A stretch of 44,415 bases of DNA, taken from positions 51,846-96,260 of the forward strand of contig JAQUOD010000006.1 of assembly GCA_028717245.1 (NCBI GenBank), read 5' to 3'. The notes under the pieces were generated by a model that made no database searches, was not told the origin of the DNA, and worked only from the letters and a program-made list of their open reading frames with translations. Of the stretch, positions 14,581 through 21,816 are shown piece after piece (position 1 is the stretch's first letter; every line of letters begins with the position of its first letter). Source of the stretch: Candidatus Omnitrophota bacterium (lineage in GTDB: Bacteria > Omnitrophota > Gorgyraeia > Gygaellales > Profunditerraquicolaceae). A program made the position numbers and the translations under genes.

Positions 14581-15375
14581 ATGATAGAACGCGAATTCTT
14601 AGAGCAGGTTTTTATTGACGCCTTTGACCTGGATGATGCCTGGTTTCAGTGTTTATCTGAAATCCTGGAAAAGGGCCATGTCTATACCATTACCCGCGGC
14701 AGTTATGAAGGCCAGAAGCGCTTAGAATTTGATTTTGCCGTGGTCAGGGTGCGTAAGCCAGGCCATCAGATTATACCGATTATTCCCGAAGGGATGAGCA
14801 TACCTGCGCCTACAGATATGGAATACATCCATGGGTATTTAAATTACCTGATGACCGGGGTCAAAACCGCAACAGAAGATTATACTTACGGCGAAAGGCT
14901 GGTCGGGCCGGAAGCCAAACTCAAACCGGACGTCCAGGGCAAAGAAATGGCTAAAGAGATGCCGCTACGCGTAAACCAGATAGAGGAAGTCATTAAGATT
15001 TATAAAAAGCAGGGATTTGGGACGAATCAGGCGGTAATGGAGATCGGGATGCCTTCGGATATAAAATTAGCTGACCCGCCATGCCTACGGCTCATAGATA
15101 CCAGGATACGTTACGGCAGGCTGCATTTTATTTTATATTTTCGCTCCTGGGACCTTTGGGGCGGATTTCCTTCTAACCTGGGGGGGTTACAATTAGTCAA
15201 ACAATATATGGCAGAAGAGATTGGCGTAGAAGACGGTGAAATTATCGCTGTCAGCAAAGGGCTGCATCTTTACGATTACAGTTGGGATTTAGCCAAGATG
15301 CGCACCAACAAAACTAATCCTCTCGCGTTCAAGGATATGGCTCATGACGTAGAAGGGGCTAAGGAAGATGGTTAA
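14581..15375 (+). CDS. Thymidylate synthase-like (ThyA fold) protein
   Basis: 264 aa. The C-terminal half carries the ThyA pattern: ADPPCLRLIDTRIRYG places a Cys at the PPC(H/L) catalytic site, and YFRSWDLWGGFPSNLGGLQL matches the RS-x-D ... G-x-P-x-N-x-(A/G) dUMP-binding segment, followed by GLHLYDY. The His of PPCH is Leu. The N-terminal half is not ThyA-like, and the layout resembles divergent archaeal-type synthases. It may methylate dUMP or modify another pyrimidine nucleotide. It starts 7 bp after tRNA-Gly without a clear ribosome-binding site, and its end overlaps the PilZ gene by 8 bp. Confidence 0.75.
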   Translation: MIEREFLEQVFIDAFDLDDAWFQCLSEILEKGHVYTITRGSYEGQKRLEFDFAVVRVRKPGHQIIPIIPEGMSIPAPTDMEYIHGYLNYLMTGVKTATEDYTYGERLVGPEAKLKPDVQGKEMAKEMPLRVNQIEEVIKIYKKQGFGTNQAVMEIGMPSDIKLADPPCLRLIDTRIRYGRLHFILYFRSWDLWGGFPSNLGGLQLVKQYMAEEIGVEDGEIIAVSKGLHLYDYSWDLAKMRTNKTNPLAFKDMAHDVEGAKEDG

Positions 15376-15871
15376 AGAGGCCGGTTATAGCGGCCATGAA
15401 CGCCGCAGCTTCATCAGGCTGGATTATGTCACTCCCCTTGCCTATAAAGTATGCAAGGAGGAGACGATCCATAAATTGCTGGAAGGCTATACCTCAAACG
15501 TAAGCCCTTCAGGCGTGCTTTGTACTATAAAGGATAAAGTAAAAGAGAACGATATCTTATGGCTTTCTTTTGACCGGGATACTTTGGATATCTGCCATGA
15601 TTTAGAAAGCAGGAGTTTTATTTATCAAAATGGCGTAATTGGGAAAGTGGTCAGGGTAGAGCAGAAAGGCGATGATACTTACGAAGCAGGCATCCAGTTT
15701 ATTACCCGCGAAGAAAAAGATTCTACCCGCATATATCCAAAAATATACTTTACTAAAGGTGAAGAAGACGAAGAGACAGAAGAAGGGCAGGAAGCAGGGT
15801 TATCGGAAGGAGAGGTTAAAGAAGAAGTGCAAGAGGATATGCAAGATAATAGAGAGAATGAAGAAATTTAA
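15368..15871 (+). CDS. PilZ-domain protein with acidic C-terminal tail
   Basis: 167 aa. The N-terminal RRSFIR (RxxxR) and NVSPSG (D/N-x-S-x-x-G) are the two c-di-GMP-binding motifs of PilZ. The domain ends near residue 125 and is followed by about 40 residues dominated by Glu/Asp. It overlaps the upstream ThyA-like gene by 8 bp and gpsA by 14 bp, so all three are likely cotranscribed. The tail may be a flexible or partner-binding segment; the output is unknown. A second PilZ protein lies just before hom. Confidence 0.88.
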   Translation: MVKEAGYSGHERRSFIRLDYVTPLAYKVCKEETIHKLLEGYTSNVSPSGVLCTIKDKVKENDILWLSFDRDTLDICHDLESRSFIYQNGVIGKVVRVEQKGDDTYEAGIQFITREEKDSTRIYPKIYFTKGEEDEETEEGQEAGLSEGEVKEEVQEDMQDNRENEEI

Positions 15872-16856
15872 TATTACAGTTTTAGGCGATGGGGGATGGG
15901 GGGCGACGTTAGCAATGTTACTCTACCGTAAAGGTTTCAAAGTTACTCTTTGGGGCGTATTCCCGGATTATATTTCTTATTTAAATAAAAAGAGAGTTAA
16001 TACCAGATTCCTACCCGGTATAAGAATACCTTCCGGCATAGAGATTACATCCTGTTTAAATGAAGCAGTGTCTGATAAAGATTTACTGGTTTTGGCTATC
16101 CCTTCGCAATATTTACGTGGTATTCTTAAGAGAATCAAGCGGCTGGATTATCCCCGGCATGCCGTATATTTAAGCGTTACCAAGGGTATAGAGATAGGTA
16201 CGCTGAAAAGGATGTCCGAAGTTATACGCGATGAGATGGGCAAGATAAAATTAGCAGTGCTCTCCGGGCCGACGGTTGCCCATGAAGTTGCTAAAGGAAT
16301 ACCCACTGCCTGTGTGGTTGCTTCCGGCGATAAGGATTTAAGAAAATACCTGCAGGGTATTTTTATGGCCGAGAGGTTCAGGGTTTATACCAATGACGAC
16401 GTTATCGGTGTAGAATTAGGGGGGAGCCTGAAGAACGTTATTGCTATTGCCTGCGGTATCTCTGATGGCCTGGGTTTTGGCACAAATACAAAGGCAGCCC
16501 TTTTATCGCGGGGGTTGGTGGAAATTTCCCGGCTCGGTTCCAGTATGGGCGCAAAGGCAAAGACCTTTAGCGGTATAAGCGGCCTCGGAGATTTAGTGAC
16601 TACCTGTATTAGCCCTTATAGCAGGAATAGGTTTGTGGGCGAGCGGATAGGCAGAGGTAAGTCCTTAAAACAGGTAACCGCGCATATGCAGATGGTGGCA
16701 GAGGGTATCCCTACGGCAAAATCCGCGTATGCCTTGAGCCTAAAATATAAGGTAGATATGCCTATTATCAGGGAAGTTTACGCTGTTCTTTATAAGGATA
16801 AATCTGCTAAAGAAGCAGTCAGGGATTTGATGACTCGGGAGAGAAAAGAAGAATAA
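15858..16856 (+). CDS. gpsA: Glycerol-3-phosphate dehydrogenase [NAD(P)+]
   Basis: 332 aa. The Rossmann motif VLGDGGWGATLA is at the N-terminus. LSGPTVAHEVAKG, VELGGSLKNVIAIACGISDGL (catalytic Lys), NTKAALLSRGL and SGISGLGDLVTTC are GpsA signatures. It reduces DHAP to sn-glycerol-3-phosphate for phospholipid synthesis. The frame extends upstream to 15672, but the Rossmann motif and family length fix the start at the ATG 15858, inside the end of the PilZ gene. Confidence 0.96.
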   Translation: MKKFNITVLGDGGWGATLAMLLYRKGFKVTLWGVFPDYISYLNKKRVNTRFLPGIRIPSGIEITSCLNEAVSDKDLLVLAIPSQYLRGILKRIKRLDYPRHAVYLSVTKGIEIGTLKRMSEVIRDEMGKIKLAVLSGPTVAHEVAKGIPTACVVASGDKDLRKYLQGIFMAERFRVYTNDDVIGVELGGSLKNVIAIACGISDGLGFGTNTKAALLSRGLVEISRLGSSMGAKAKTFSGISGLGDLVTTCISPYSRNRFVGERIGRGKSLKQVTAHMQMVAEGIPTAKSAYALSLKYKVDMPIIREVYAVLYKDKSAKEAVRDLMTRERKEE

Positions 16857-16957
16857 CGGGGCGTGGTCATCCTCCTACGCCCTTTGGATTTACAGTAATA
16901 GCTGTGGCGGGCTTCGGAGGATTTCGCCACGAAGACAAAAAGATTAACGGGGCGTGG
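16854..16957. repeat. Duplicated 5' end of tRNA-Pro flanking a palindromic insert
   Basis: TAACGGGGCGTGG occurs at 16854-16866 and again at 16945-16957, where it runs into tRNA-Pro. The first copy supplies the gpsA stop codon. The 78 bp between them hold ATCCTCC/GGAGGAT and GTGGCG/CGCCAC inverted repeats. Same arrangement as at tRNA-Tyr, on a smaller scale. Confidence 0.75.
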
Positions 16958-17025
16958 CTCAGTTTGGCTAGAGCGCTTGAATGGGGTTCAAGAGGTCGAC
17001 AGTTCAAGTCTGTCCGCCCCGACCA
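16948..17025 (+). tRNA. tRNA-Pro (GGG), CCA encoded
   Basis: Acceptor CGGGGCG (16948-16954) with CGCCCCG (17015-17021), discriminator A, genomic CCA (17023-17025). Anticodon stem CTTGA/TCAAG, loop ATGGGGT (anticodon GGG). T loop TTCAAGT. Confidence 0.95.
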
Positions 17026-17066
17026 ATTTATAGAATAGGATTAAAGGCAAAAAGGAGGTAGGCGAA

Positions 17067-17420
17067 ATGAACTACGAAGGACCGGAAAGAAGGCAACACC
17101 CGCGCATAACTGCCCGTTTTATTGTTTCGTATCGCATACTTGAGGAAGCCAACAACATAGATATTTCCCAGACTAAAAACGTAAGTTTAGGCGGCATGCT
17201 CTTAACCACAAACAGGGCATTCAGCATAGGCACTAACCTGGCTTTAGAGATACGTTTACCTTTTGACGCTAACCCGATTATGATTGTGGCTAAAGTTATG
17301 GAATCGCGCGAAATCAGCAAAGACCTGATTTACGATACCAGGCTTCAATTCCTGGCGATAGACGAAAGGCATAGGAGCGTAATTAAGGATACCGTAGATT
17401 ATTATCTCAAGAAAGGATAA
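17067..17420 (+). CDS. PilZ-domain protein
   Basis: 117 aa, essentially one PilZ domain. ERRQHPR provides RxxxR and NVSLGG the D/N-x-S-x-x-G motif, both needed for c-di-GMP binding. The C-terminus ends in a helix (RHRSVIKDTVDYYLKKG). AAGGAGG stands 9 bp before the ATG, one of the best ribosome-binding sites in the window. It ends 3 bp before hom, an unusual partner that suggests only shared transcription. Confidence 0.9.
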   Translation: MNYEGPERRQHPRITARFIVSYRILEEANNIDISQTKNVSLGGMLLTTNRAFSIGTNLALEIRLPFDANPIMIVAKVMESREISKDLIYDTRLQFLAIDERHRSVIKDTVDYYLKKG

Positions 17421-17423
17421 GTA

Positions 17424-18719
17424 ATGAGAAAGATAAATGTAGGCCTGATTGGTTTTGGCAATGTTGGCTCAGGCGTAGTAAAAATTCTCTCTGAAAAAAA
17501 GGCCCTATTAAGCGCAAAGATAGGTTTAGAGATAAATGTCAAAAAAATCTGTGACAAGGACATTGCCTCTAAACGTAATGTTACCGTGGATAAAGGCCTT
17601 TTGACCAGGGATGCCCGGGAGATTATTGACGATCCCCAGATAGACATTGTCGTAGAGTTAATGGGCGGTATCCACCCGGCCAAGGACTATATTACTGAGG
17701 CACTGAAGAAGGGTAAGAATGTGGTTACCGCGAATAAAGCGCTCCTCGCTCAGGAGGGCAGGGAATTATTTGCCCTGGCGCAGGACCGCGGCAAGAGTAT
17801 TTATTTTGAGGCCTCGGTAGGGGCAGGTATTCCGATTATAAAATCATTGCGCGAAGGATTGGTGGCGAATAAGTTTTACAGTATTTTTGGCATAGTAAAC
17901 GGAACTTCTAATTTTATATTATCACAGATGTCACATAATAACTGTAGTTTTAATGATGCCCTTTCTGAGGCCAAGGCCAGGGGCTTCGCCGAAAAAGACC
18001 CCAGTTTGGATATAGAAGGCATAGACTCGGCGCATAAATTAATCCTGTTGACTTATCTGGCTTTCGGGAGATTGGTGAGCATGGATGAAGTATTTATCGA
18101 GGGTATTTCGCGGGTATCCCCGGCGGATATTAATTACGCCAAAGAAATGGGGTTTGAAATAAAATTATTGGCTATTGCCAAAAAGGAATCCGATGAATTG
18201 GAGATAAGGGTCCATCCTACCCTTATACCTAAGGCGCACCTGCTCTCTTCGGTTGGCGGCATATTCAACGCGATATACGTATCCAGCGATTTAGCCGGCA
18301 ACCTGCTTTTTTATGGCCCGGGCGCCGGGCAATTATCCGCTGCCTCTGCTGTAGTATCAGACCTGGTGGATTTGACCCAGGGTATTAAGGCAGGGATGTT
18401 TAGGCCCACTTTAAATATAGGAGTGGATAAATCCGTAAAGAAATTACGGCGCATAAACGAAATTGAAAGTAAATATTACATACGTTTTATGGCCCTGGAT
18501 AAGCCCGGCGTATTGGCAAAGGTTTCCGGGGTGCTGGCTAAATTCGGCATCAGCATAGCTTCGGTTACCCAGAAGGAGAGGAGAAAGACGCAGGTTGTGC
18601 CTATTATGATGATCATCCACGAGGCCAAGGAAAAAGACCTGCGCTCTGCCCTTGCAATAATTGACCGGATGGATATCATAAAGCAAAAGTCAGTAGCGAT
18701 AAGAATAGAGGAAGTATAA
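17424..18719 (+). CDS. hom: Homoserine dehydrogenase with C-terminal ACT domain
   Basis: 431 aa. The NAD(P) fold has GLIGFGNVGSGVVKIL at residues 7-22. The catalytic domain has VNGTSNFILSQM, AKARGFAEKDPSLDIEGIDSAHKL (catalytic Asp/Lys region) and ISRVSPADI. An ACT domain occupies about 350-425 (YIRFMALDKPGVLAKVSGVLAKFGISIASVTQ), so feedback inhibition by threonine is likely. It reduces aspartate semialdehyde to homoserine. Followed by thrC and a probable homoserine kinase. Confidence 0.96.
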   Translation: MRKINVGLIGFGNVGSGVVKILSEKKALLSAKIGLEINVKKICDKDIASKRNVTVDKGLLTRDAREIIDDPQIDIVVELMGGIHPAKDYITEALKKGKNVVTANKALLAQEGRELFALAQDRGKSIYFEASVGAGIPIIKSLREGLVANKFYSIFGIVNGTSNFILSQMSHNNCSFNDALSEAKARGFAEKDPSLDIEGIDSAHKLILLTYLAFGRLVSMDEVFIEGISRVSPADINYAKEMGFEIKLLAIAKKESDELEIRVHPTLIPKAHLLSSVGGIFNAIYVSSDLAGNLLFYGPGAGQLSAASAVVSDLVDLTQGIKAGMFRPTLNIGVDKSVKKLRRINEIESKYYIRFMALDKPGVLAKVSGVLAKFGISIASVTQKERRKTQVVPIMMIIHEAKEKDLRSALAIIDRMDIIKQKSVAIRIEEV

Positions 18720-18723
18720 ATAT

Positions 18724-18748
18724 TGTTTGAATGTTTAAATGTTTAAAA
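18724..18748. repeat. Octamer-periodic spacer repeat (TGTTTAAA type) before thrC
   Basis: Units TGTTTGAA, TGTTTAAA, TGTTTAAA; the same words recur at 19842-19878 after thrC and 38704-38722 before guaA. Confidence 0.7.
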
Positions 18749-18764
18749 GTTAAAGGGGAGCCAA

Positions 18765-19841
18765 ATGCAATATAGTGGCGTGATTGAAAGATATAAAAAA
18801 TATCTACCGGTGACAAGAAAGACGCCCGTTATTACTTTAAAAGAGGGCAATACTCCTTTAATACATGCCCGTTATTTAAGCAAGCTGATGGGCAAAGGTT
18901 ATGAAGTCTACCTGAAATACGAAGGCCTTAATCCCACGGGTTCTTTTAAGGACAGGGGCATGACCCTGGCTATTTCCAAAGCCTCTGAAGAAGGCGCAAA
19001 GGCAGTGATGTGCGCTTCTACGGGCAATACCTCGGCATCAGCTGCGGCCTATGCTGCGGTTGCAGGCCTTAAGTGTATCGTACTTATACCTCGCGGCGCG
19101 ATTGCCTTAGGCAAGCTTAGCCAGGCACTCATCCACGGGGCAAAGGTTTTAGCCGTGGATGGGAACTTTGACGACGCCTTGAATTTAGTCAGGGAAATTA
19201 CTGAAGATTATCCCATAACTTTAGTCAATTCCCTAAATCCCTACCGTATAGAAGGCCAAAAGACAGGTAGTTTTGAAATCTGCGACTGTTTAGGTTCTGC
19301 GCCGGATTTTCAGGTTATACCAGTGGGTAATGCCGGGAATATTACTGCTTATTGGAAGGGATATAAAGAATACAAAGAATCAGGTAAAATTAAAAAATTA
19401 CCGAAGATGCTGGGTTTTCAGGCTGCGGGTGCCGCCCCCATTGTTAAAGGCTATCCTGTAAAAAATCCCAGGACCATTGCCACAGCTATACGTATTGGTA
19501 ATCCTGCCAGTTGGAAACAGGCAGAGCGCGCGCGCGATGAATCCGGCGGCCTGATTGATATGGTTTCCGATAGCCAAATCCTGGCTGCCTATAAATTATT
19601 AGCGCAGAAAGAGGGCGTATTTGTAGAGCCAGCCTCTGCAGCTTCTGTCGCGGGTTTATTAAAATTAGTGAAAAGGGGATATTTTAAACCAACGACCAAC
19701 GACCAACGACCAACGACAAAAATAGTTTGTATCCTTACCGGTCATGGATTAAAAGACCCTGACCGGGCGATAAAGAGTATAAAAGAACCGAAAGTAGTAA
19801 AGCCCAACTTAAAAGCGGTATTGAGAGAGATTGGGTATTAG
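18765..19841 (+). CDS. thrC: Threonine synthase
   Basis: 358 aa, PLP fold type II. The PLP Lys is K62 in [11 protein letters not shown], and the phosphate loop is [21 protein letters not shown] and [16 protein letters not shown] are typical of the shorter bacterial/archaeal ThrC class. It converts O-phosphohomoserine to threonine. Residues about 309-318 ([10 protein letters not shown]) come from a heptamer array inserted between GYFK and the conserved [14 protein letters not shown] strand. AAAGGGGAG lies 3 bp before the ATG. Octamer repeats flank the gene on both sides. Confidence 0.95.
   Translation: MQYSGVIERYKKYLPVTRKTPVITLKEGNTPLIHARYLSKLMGKGYEVYLKYEGLNPTGSFKDRGMTLAISKASEEGAKAVMCASTGNTSASAAAYAAVAGLKCIVLIPRGAIALGKLSQALIHGAKVLAVDGNFDDALNLVREITEDYPITLVNSLNPYRIEGQKTGSFEICDCLGSAPDFQVIPVGNAGNITAYWKGYKEYKESGKIKKLPKMLGFQAAGAAPIVKGYPVKNPRTIATAIRIGNPASWKQAERARDESGGLIDMVSDSQILAAYKLLAQKEGVFVEPASAASVAGLLKLVKRGYFKPTTNDQRPTTKIVCILTGHGLKDPDRAIKSIKEPKVVKPNLKAVLREIGY
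19689..19717. repeat. In-frame heptamer array in thrC (CCAACGA x4)
   Basis: Four units CCAACGA plus C, giving [10 protein letters not shown]. Three units (21 nt) are exactly seven codons, so the array can expand by threes without frameshift. The counterpart lies in nnrD at 13094-13123. Confidence 0.88.
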
Positions 19842-19878
19842 TATTGTTTAAATGTTTAAATGTTTAAATGTTTGAATG
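19842..19878. repeat. Octamer-periodic spacer repeat (TGTTTAAA type) after thrC
   Basis: Three or more TGTTTAAA units and one TGTTTGAA unit, starting right at the thrC stop codon. Confidence 0.7.
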
Positions 19879-19905
19879 CCCAAAATTAATTAGTAGCTTA
19901 ACCCG

Positions 19906-20592
19906 GTGAGCCTAAAAAATAAAAGAATTTTGATTACCGCAGGGCCGACGTGGGTCCCTATAGATAGCGTAAGGGTTATCAGTAACATTGCCACAGGCGA
20001 AACCGGAAGGCTCCTGGCGCGTAAACTTATAAGTTTAGGTGCTAAGGTTACTCTTTTATTGGGTGCGGTAGAATCCTGTTGCCTGGATAAGAAGATAAAT
20101 CCCGCTCTTTCTTATGACGACAATAGACAGTGTCGTAGAAAGGGCGGGATAAAGTTAATCCGTTTTAAGTTCTTTGGCGAATTAAGAAATAGGCTTAATA
20201 AAGAATTAAGCGCAAAAAAGTATGATTATATAATACACTCTGCGGCTATTTCGGACTTTAAACCAACGCGCATATTTAACGGAAAACTTGATTCGCAAAA
20301 GGCAATCAGCTTAAAATTAAAACCACTGCCTAAGGTCTTTAGGGATATACAGCGGGTTTCTCCTAAAAGCAGGCTGGTGATGTTTAAACTGGAAGCCGGG
20401 GTTTCTGATAACACTTTAATTCAACGGGCAAAAGCAGCACAGCATAAAGCAGGCGCTGAATTCATAGTAGCAAATACCCTCAGGCCTTACCGCGCCTTTG
20501 TTATTGATAGAAGAGGTAATATTTTATCGGCGAATAGCAAGAATGATTTAGTAAGGAAATTAATCAAGAGGATACAATTTTTATGCTTATAG
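19906..20592 (+). CDS. coaB: Stand-alone phosphopantothenate-cysteine ligase (CoaB)
   Basis: 228 aa from a GTG start. RILITAGPTWVPIDSVRVISNIATGETG at residues 7-34 and HSAAISDFKP are CoaB motifs; KLEAGV and AEFIVANTL follow. It ligates cysteine to 4'-phosphopantothenate in CoA synthesis. The CoaC decarboxylase domain normally fused upstream is missing. Residues about 65-82 (NPALSYDDNRQCRRKGGI) are encoded by a 52-bp palindrome and look inserted. The last codons and stop lie within a heptamer spacer repeat. The pantothenate kinase coaX is at 32961. Confidence 0.88.
   Translation: MSLKNKRILITAGPTWVPIDSVRVISNIATGETGRLLARKLISLGAKVTLLLGAVESCCLDKKINPALSYDDNRQCRRKGGIKLIRFKFFGELRNRLNKELSAKKYDYIIHSAAISDFKPTRIFNGKLDSQKAISLKLKPLPKVFRDIQRVSPKSRLVMFKLEAGVSDNTLIQRAKAAQHKAGAEFIVANTLRPYRAFVIDRRGNILSANSKNDLVRKLIKRIQFLCL
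20099..20150. repeat. Coding palindromic element in coaB
   Basis: ATCCCGCTCTTTCT (20099-20112) pairs with AGAAAGGGCGGGAT (20137-20150) except for one G-T, and inner ACGACA (20117-20122) pairs with TGTCGT (20131-20136). The hairpin is read in frame within CoaB. Sequence unrelated to the GGGACWGTCCC family. Confidence 0.8.
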
Positions 20593-20602
20593 CTTACAGC
20601 TG
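20585..20602. repeat. Heptamer spacer repeat overlapping the coaB stop
   Basis: Words of the GCTTATAGCTTACAGC family contain the coaB stop (TAG, 20590-20592) and end 4 bp before the next ATG. Confidence 0.65.
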
Positions 20603-20606
20603 AAAT

Positions 20607-21812
20607 ATGAAATACATAGTTTTAGTCGGCGACGGTATGGCGGATTATCCCTTAAAAGAGCTGGGGGAACGTACGCCCTTAGAGGTGGCGCGCACGCCAA
20701 ATATGGATTTTATTGCCAAGCACGGCAGGCTCGGCCGGATTAAAACCATACCCAAAGATATGGCGCCTGCTTCAGACGTAGCTAATATTTCTATCTTTGG
20801 CTATAACCCCGCAGAATATTATACGGGCAGGGGGCCTCTGGAAGCGGCAAACCTAGGCATAGATTTAAAAGAGGACGAGGTAGCTTTCCGTTGCAACCTG
20901 ATCACAGTTTCCGGCGATAGGCTCGTTGATTACAGTGCAGGCCATATCAACTCCAAAGAAGCGGCAGTATTAATTAAATTTATTGACCGCAGCTTAGGTT
21001 CGCAAGAGATTAAATTTTATCCGGGGGTCAGTTACAGGCACTTGATGGTCATCAAAGATATCCAGGGAATGCCTTTAGGGGATCTACAATGCAGGCCTCC
21101 CCATGATATTACTGGCCAAGGTATTACTCAGAATTTCCCCCGGGGAAAAGGCAGGGATACCATCATAAAGTTGATGCAGGACTCGCGTAAAGTTTTGGAA
21201 GGGCATGAAATAAATCTGGTGAGGATTGACCTAAAAGAGAACCCTGCGAATATGATTTGGCTGTGGGGCCAGGGCAAAAAACCAAATATGCCTACGTTTC
21301 GTGAAAAATACGGCCTGACAGGCAGCGTAATCTCCGCGGTAGATTTAATCAGGGGCTTAGGCAGGATAATAGGGTTAGAGGTGATTAAAGTTGCGGGTGC
21401 TACCGGTTATTATGATACTGATTATGAAGGCAAGGCCAGGGCAGCATTAAAGTCCTTAGAAAAAGACGATTTTACTTTTGTGCATGTGGAAGCGCCTGAT
21501 GAGGCCGGGCACAACGGGGATTTAAGAGAGAAGATTACTGCTATTGAAAGGTTTGACCAGTTGGTAGCCGGCACAATATTGAATGCCTTAAAACATAAAG
21601 ATAATTTCCGTATCCTAGTTTTACCTGACCATGCCACGCCGGTTTCGGTCAGGACCCATACCGCTGACGTAGTGCCTTTCGGGATATTCGGTAAAGGGAT
21701 CGTCGGTAGGGGTTTTTTGAATTACAGCGAAAAAGAAGCAGAGAAGTCAGACCTGTATTTTGAGCAGGGCCATGAATTAATGGATTATTTTATCAAGGCG
21801 AGCGAAGCTTAA
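20607..21812 (+). CDS. Phosphoglycerate mutase-family protein, probable homoserine kinase
   Basis: 401 aa, alkaline-phosphatase superfamily, archaeal-type cofactor-independent phosphoglycerate mutase (ApgM) branch: VLVGDGMADYPLKELGERTPLEVARTPNMD at the start, SDVANISIFGYNPAEYYTGRGPLEAA around residues 53-78, HVEAPDEAGHNGD and PDHATPVSVRTHT for the metal site. Proteins of this branch beside hom and thrC are annotated as proposed homoserine kinases (TIGR02535 type), and no thrB is visible here. I therefore infer phosphorylation of homoserine for ThrC, although mutase activity remains possible. No Shine-Dalgarno sequence is visible, and the 14 bp before the ATG are spacer repeat. Confidence 0.85.
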   Translation: MKYIVLVGDGMADYPLKELGERTPLEVARTPNMDFIAKHGRLGRIKTIPKDMAPASDVANISIFGYNPAEYYTGRGPLEAANLGIDLKEDEVAFRCNLITVSGDRLVDYSAGHINSKEAAVLIKFIDRSLGSQEIKFYPGVSYRHLMVIKDIQGMPLGDLQCRPPHDITGQGITQNFPRGKGRDTIIKLMQDSRKVLEGHEINLVRIDLKENPANMIWLWGQGKKPNMPTFREKYGLTGSVISAVDLIRGLGRIIGLEVIKVAGATGYYDTDYEGKARAALKSLEKDDFTFVHVEAPDEAGHNGDLREKITAIERFDQLVAGTILNALKHKDNFRILVLPDHATPVSVRTHTADVVPFGIFGKGIVGRGFLNYSEKEAEKSDLYFEQGHELMDYFIKASEA

Positions 21813-21816
21813 ATAT

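Noticed and set aside
15672-15857. N-terminal extension of gpsA
   Set aside because: The 62 extra codons are the shadow of the PilZ gene in another frame; GpsA proteins begin at the Rossmann motif.
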